Shown: positions 61,404 through 64,000 of the stretch, one piece after another | How the letters are laid out: each line of letters begins with the position of its first letter | Numbering within the stretch: the first letter of the stretch is position 1 | Assembly (NCBI RefSeq): GCF_007786475.1 | Contig: NZ_VNJJ01000002.1 | Location: 372,001 to 436,000 of the forward strand | Length of the DNA stretch: 64,000 bases | Source of the DNA: Cohnella terricola | Lineage (GTDB): Bacteria; Bacillota; Bacilli; Paenibacillales; Paenibacillaceae | Reading direction: 5' to 3' | The notes under the pieces: generated by a model | Seen by the model: the letters and a program-made list of their open reading frames with translations, nothing else | Told to the model about the DNA's origin: nothing | Database searches by the model: none | Translations under genes and position numbers: made by a program

Positions 61404-62450
61404 TCATTCCGCCTCAAAAAATCCGACCCAGCCTAGTTCCGTAAATTCGTTCACATGCGCATGGAACATATATTTGCCCGGCCTCGGAAACAAAATCTCC
61501 ACGAGTCCCCGCTCTCCCTGGGCGAGCACGACAGTGTCCGTATAATACGGACGGGCTTCGGGATCGGCTCCGGTAGCGTAGTAGTGGAAATACGCGGCAT
61601 GCAGATGGAAGGAATTAATCAGATCGAATTCCAGAAAACTGCTTAGATAAATTCGTACGAGCTTGCCCGCCTTCACCTTGATCGGCTCCTGCATGAACGC
61701 GAAAGCATAACTGTTCACCGCATAGATGTCGTTGTCCGAATCGAAGTCCAGATCAAATCCGTTCATGACCATGGACAATTCCTGCGCGGGCGCTCGCGGG
61801 GTTTTCGGATCGATGATGAAATTCCCGTACATGCCCTTGTGTATGTGCGTTTGGAACGGGGGCACGTGACAATGATAGACCTGCATGCCGGCCGGATACG
61901 CCTCGAATTCGTATGTAAAAGTCCCTCCCGGAGGAATCGCCTCGAGTCCGTCCATATCCGTCGGATGAATGCCGTGAAAATGTATGGAATGAGGGTGAGA
62001 CGAGGCATTGCTGAACTTGACCCGGACAACGTCCCCCTCCGTGCAACGGATCGTCGGACCGGGAACCGTCCCGTTAAACGTCCAAGCCGGAAACTTGACG
62101 CCTTGCGCGATCTCGATGTCCTTCTCGAACGAGACGATCTCATACTCCCGGAGTGTTCTGCCATCTGGGAGGGTGCTGACTTTGCCGTAGTCAAAATTGC
62201 TCAGCGCCTCCCTCGCCATGACCAGCCCTTCGGTCACTTCTGTTCCGGGCGTGAATCCATGCTGCATGCCGTGCGAGCCGTGCCCGCTCTCGGCATGCCC
62301 TTCGTGGCCCTCGTGAGACTCTGCATGAGCCGATCTCCCGCCCAGCAAGGCACCCGGATTAAGCAGCGCACCGCCGATCAAGGCGGCTGCTCCAGCCGCA
62401 CCCGCCTTCAAAAAGCTTCGCCGCGAGATTTGTTTTCTCCGATCAAACAT
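61404..62450 (-). CDS. Tat-exported two-domain multicopper oxidase
   Basis: 348 residues with a twin-arginine signal (QISRRSFLKAGAAGAAALIG) and a His-rich linker (about 45-70). Two cupredoxin domains follow. All four HxH copper motifs of a multicopper oxidase are present: HSIHFHG, YHCHV, FHLHA and FHAHV, enough for a full trinuclear cluster. A type-1 site is seen only in domain one (Cys in YHCHVPPFQTHIHKGM, with His and Met); in domain two the Cys position is Ala (FHAHVNEF). This matches two-domain type C oxidases rather than three-domain laccases. It heads an operon with a ZIP transporter, cytochrome c and TatAC, the last explaining its export. Confidence 0.9.
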   Translation of the reverse strand: MFDRRKQISRRSFLKAGAAGAAALIGGALLNPGALLGGRSAHAESHEGHEGHAESGHGSHGMQHGFTPGTEVTEGLVMAREALSNFDYGKVSTLPDGRTLREYEIVSFEKDIEIAQGVKFPAWTFNGTVPGPTIRCTEGDVVRVKFSNASSHPHSIHFHGIHPTDMDGLEAIPPGGTFTYEFEAYPAGMQVYHCHVPPFQTHIHKGMYGNFIIDPKTPRAPAQELSMVMNGFDLDFDSDNDIYAVNSYAFAFMQEPIKVKAGKLVRIYLSSFLEFDLINSFHLHAAYFHYYATGADPEARPYYTDTVVLAQGERGLVEILFPRPGKYMFHAHVNEFTELGWVGFFEAE

Positions 62451-62492
62451 TGTCGTCCCTCCAATTATCTTGTATTAAACTAATGTTTTTGT

Positions 62493-62505
62493 CCTAGGGA
62501 AACAT
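62493..62505. promoter_or_regulatory. Half-palindromic copy of the MCO operon control site
   Basis: CCTAGGGAAACAT is the exact inverted copy of ATGTTTCCCTAGG at 62590-62602; centres are 97 bases apart. It lies close to the MCO start codon. Confidence 0.6.
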
Positions 62506-62590
62506 TTTGCCCAAAAAAAACCACTTCTGCACACCAGTATACGAGCGGTAAGTGTTTCTGTAAAGACATTTTTTTGTCTGTAACCACAGA

Positions 62591-62608
62591 TGTTTCCCTA
62601 GGTAAACA
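62591..62608. promoter_or_regulatory. 18-bp palindromic control site of the MCO operon
   Basis: TGTTTCCCTAGGTAAACA, a TGTTT-n-CCTAGG-n-AAACA dyad. It matches no operator consensus I know in Firmicutes. It sits between the MCO operon and the divergent Lrp-like regulator. Confidence 0.65.
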
Positions 62609-62754
62609 CTCAATTCTGGAAAATAAAATTTTAACCGATCATTGATGCGGAAATTAAAATAGGCCATAATGTTTCATATAGAAATCAAAATGGAGTATTT
62701 ATATTCATAACGAAACCAATATCACAATAATACTTTAAGGAGTTGTTTGGCCTC

Positions 62755-63204
62755 ATGCCCATCGACGATATCGACCGCAGCATTATCAAAGCCCTGAATG
62801 CCAATGGGAGACTCTCCTATACCGACTTGGCCAAAGACATCGGTCTTTCGCGCGTGGCGATCCAAGCAAGAGTGAACGCCTTGATGGAAGAGGGTGTCAT
62901 TGAACGATTCACCGCCGTAATCAATCCCGAGAAAATCGGAATTACGGTATCGGCTTTCTTTAACGTCGAGGTCGAGCCGAAGAGTTTGCAAAGCGTGGCG
63001 GATACGCTTGCCGACGAGCCTGCCGTCACCAGCCTCTATCATATGACCGGTCCGAGCAAATTGCATATGCACGGCTTATTTGAGAATACCAAAGAGATGG
63101 AAGTTTTTCTGAACGAGAAGCTGTACAAACTGCCGGGCGTCGTCAGCGTAGATTGCCAGCTGCTCATCAACCGGTACAAAAGTAGAATGGGAATGAGGTT
63201 ATAA
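62755..63204 (+). CDS. Lrp/AsnC-family regulator of the chromate transporter
   Basis: 149 residues from ATG 62755 with AAGGAG 12 bases before it. [28 protein letters not shown] and [23 protein letters not shown]; then the RAM/AsnC ligand-binding half ([29 protein letters not shown]). It is adjacent to chromate transporter genes with a 4-base gap, the same layout as Bacillus ywrC-ywrB-ywrA (chrS, chr3N, chr3C), where this regulator controls chromate resistance. Confidence 0.88.
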   Translation: MPIDDIDRSIIKALNANGRLSYTDLAKDIGLSRVAIQARVNALMEEGVIERFTAVINPEKIGITVSAFFNVEVEPKSLQSVADTLADEPAVTSLYHMTGPSKLHMHGLFENTKEMEVFLNEKLYKLPGVVSVDCQLLINRYKSRMGMRL

Positions 63205-63208
63205 CGCG

Positions 63209-63808
63209 ATGGCCGAACAAGCAATTCCAAGACAGTATGCTCAGCTTGCTTGGTCGATGGGCAAAACGGGGATTCTCGGTTACGGAGGAGGGCCTTCCGT
63301 CATTCCGTTGATTCGATACGAGGCCGTGAACAAATATCGCTGGATGGACGACGACGAATTCGGGGAAATACTCGCCATCGCCAACGCGCTGCCCGGACCG
63401 ATCGCCACGAAGATGGCCGCCTATCTCGGCTTCCGCCAAAGAGGCGTTCTCGGTTCGATCTTGGCGATCGTTGCGCATATATTGCCTTCCTGCGTCGCCG
63501 TAATCGCATTGCTGACGTTCGTCGATTTTCTGAGCAGCTCGCCCGCCGTTCAAGGAATGATCGCCGCCGTCATGCCGGTCATCTCCGTCATGCTTGGCCT
63601 GATGGCTTATGAGTTCGCCAAGAAAGCTTATCAGGGGCTCGGTAAAATGATGGCCGTCGTCTTCTGCGCCGTTTCATTCGTCCTGCTGCAGTTGATAGCC
63701 GTTCACCCGGCTATCGTTATCGTGCTTTTCCTGGCTTACGGCGCCGTCCATTTCCGCATAGCCGCCAAGCTGTCGAAGAAGAAACCCGAAGGAGCCGACC
63801 CTTTATGA
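63209..63808 (+). CDS. Chromate transporter, N-terminal-half subunit (Chr3N type)
   Basis: 199 residues with about five membrane segments. The short-chain CHR family marks are here: GKTGILGYGGGPSVIPLI, FGEILAIANALPGPIATKMAAYLGFRQ. Short CHR proteins occur as pairs of homologous halves that together form one chromate exporter; the partner starts in the next 4-base overlap. ATG 63209 is 4 bases after the regulator stop. Confidence 0.9.
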   Translation: MAEQAIPRQYAQLAWSMGKTGILGYGGGPSVIPLIRYEAVNKYRWMDDDEFGEILAIANALPGPIATKMAAYLGFRQRGVLGSILAIVAHILPSCVAVIALLTFVDFLSSSPAVQGMIAAVMPVISVMLGLMAYEFAKKAYQGLGKMMAVVFCAVSFVLLQLIAVHPAIVIVLFLAYGAVHFRIAAKLSKKKPEGADPL

Positions 63809-64000
63809 AAGATTTGATCGATCTTTTCCTTGGTTTTTTCTGGCCTAACCTGCTCGGCTATGGCGGCGGACCGGCTTCGATTCCACTCAATTATCGGGAA
63901 ATCGTAACCCACTACGGCTGGGCAACCGACCATCAATTCTCCAATATTCTTGCGCTAAGCAATACGCTTCCCGGACCGATCGCGACCAAATTCGCGGCAT
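63805..64000 (+). CDS. Chromate transporter, C-terminal-half subunit (Chr3C type), partial
   Basis: The first 65 residues are in the window: MKDLIDLFLGFFWPNLLGYG, GGPASIPLNYREIV, LALSNTLPGPIATKFAA. The GYGGGP and NTLPGPIATK motifs match the partner subunit. ATG 63805 overlaps the previous stop (ATGA). The rest lies beyond 64000. Confidence 0.88.
   Translation, partial: MKDLIDLFLGFFWPNLLGYGGGPASIPLNYREIVTHYGWATDHQFSNILALSNTLPGPIATKFAA

Overview
The window is chromosomal DNA of a spore-forming, moderately high-GC Firmicute, most likely Paenibacillaceae (Cohnella or Paenibacillus type). This is inferred from the gene content and not from a marker gene. Supporting content: YneF, QueG, a bacilliredoxin, a DUF3905-like protein, a HemAT-like globin transducer, EcsAB, a ywrCBA-like chromate locus, canonical sigma-A promoters, AGGAGG ribosome sites and frequent TTG/GTG starts. 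No rRNA, tRNA, transposase, phage gene or CRISPR array was seen.

Layout. 1-429 is the 3' end of a sulfate-binding protein gene. 887-5024 (minus) is a zinc-limitation island: a Zur-type promoter driving znuC-znuB-znuA-cobW and a small L33 paralogue that has lost half of its zinc ribbon. 5497-8840 (minus) holds an acidic small protein coupled to an inositol monophosphatase, fabI and uvsE. 9194-9586 is a control region with a cluster of DnaA-box-like motifs, a promoter and a leader terminator ahead of a nuclease-like gene. Next come ddl, an amidase-domain protein, aconitase, a SepM-like Lon/PDZ protease, a secreted TPR protein, an RCC1-repeat protein, an IclR regulator, a membrane-anchored hydrolase and a SodF with an N-terminal extension. 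23835-38256 is mostly minus strand: oxidoreductase, yneF-folE, HD-GYP, lepB-queG, GNAT, (sodA plus), globin transducer, AraC-mutY, nadE-acpS, bacilliredoxin, DUF3905-like pair, histidine kinase. 39967-46639 is a LacI-controlled oligosaccharide uptake and hydrolysis locus. 47193-49255 is ecsAB. 49420-53926 is the xylose locus xylAB/xylR with operator, promoter and cre. 54940-58881 holds an ArsR repressor and a SWIM/SNF2 ATPase. 58844-62450 is an operon of a Tat-exported multicopper oxidase, a ZIP transporter with an extra extracytoplasmic domain, a lipoprotein cytochrome c, TatA and TatC. The window ends in an Lrp-like regulator and a split chromate transporter.

The most unusual feature is intergenic. 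At least nine intergenic gaps carry tandem arrays whose unit is almost always exactly 51 bp. Unit sequence is uniform within a locus but differs between loci: arrays at 496, 5099, 10256, 17174, 35252, 52417, 53968 and 54233, and a looser 52/62-bp version at 39726. Several units centre on a perfect dyad, some loci share a core (5099 with 17174; 10256 with 35252; 496 with 53968), and all lie between genes. They look like one family of period-conserved, locally homogenised elements rather than coding repeats or CRISPRs. This is the best candidate for something undescribed. The MCO-ZIP-cytochrome-Tat operon with its 18-bp palindromic control site is the second.
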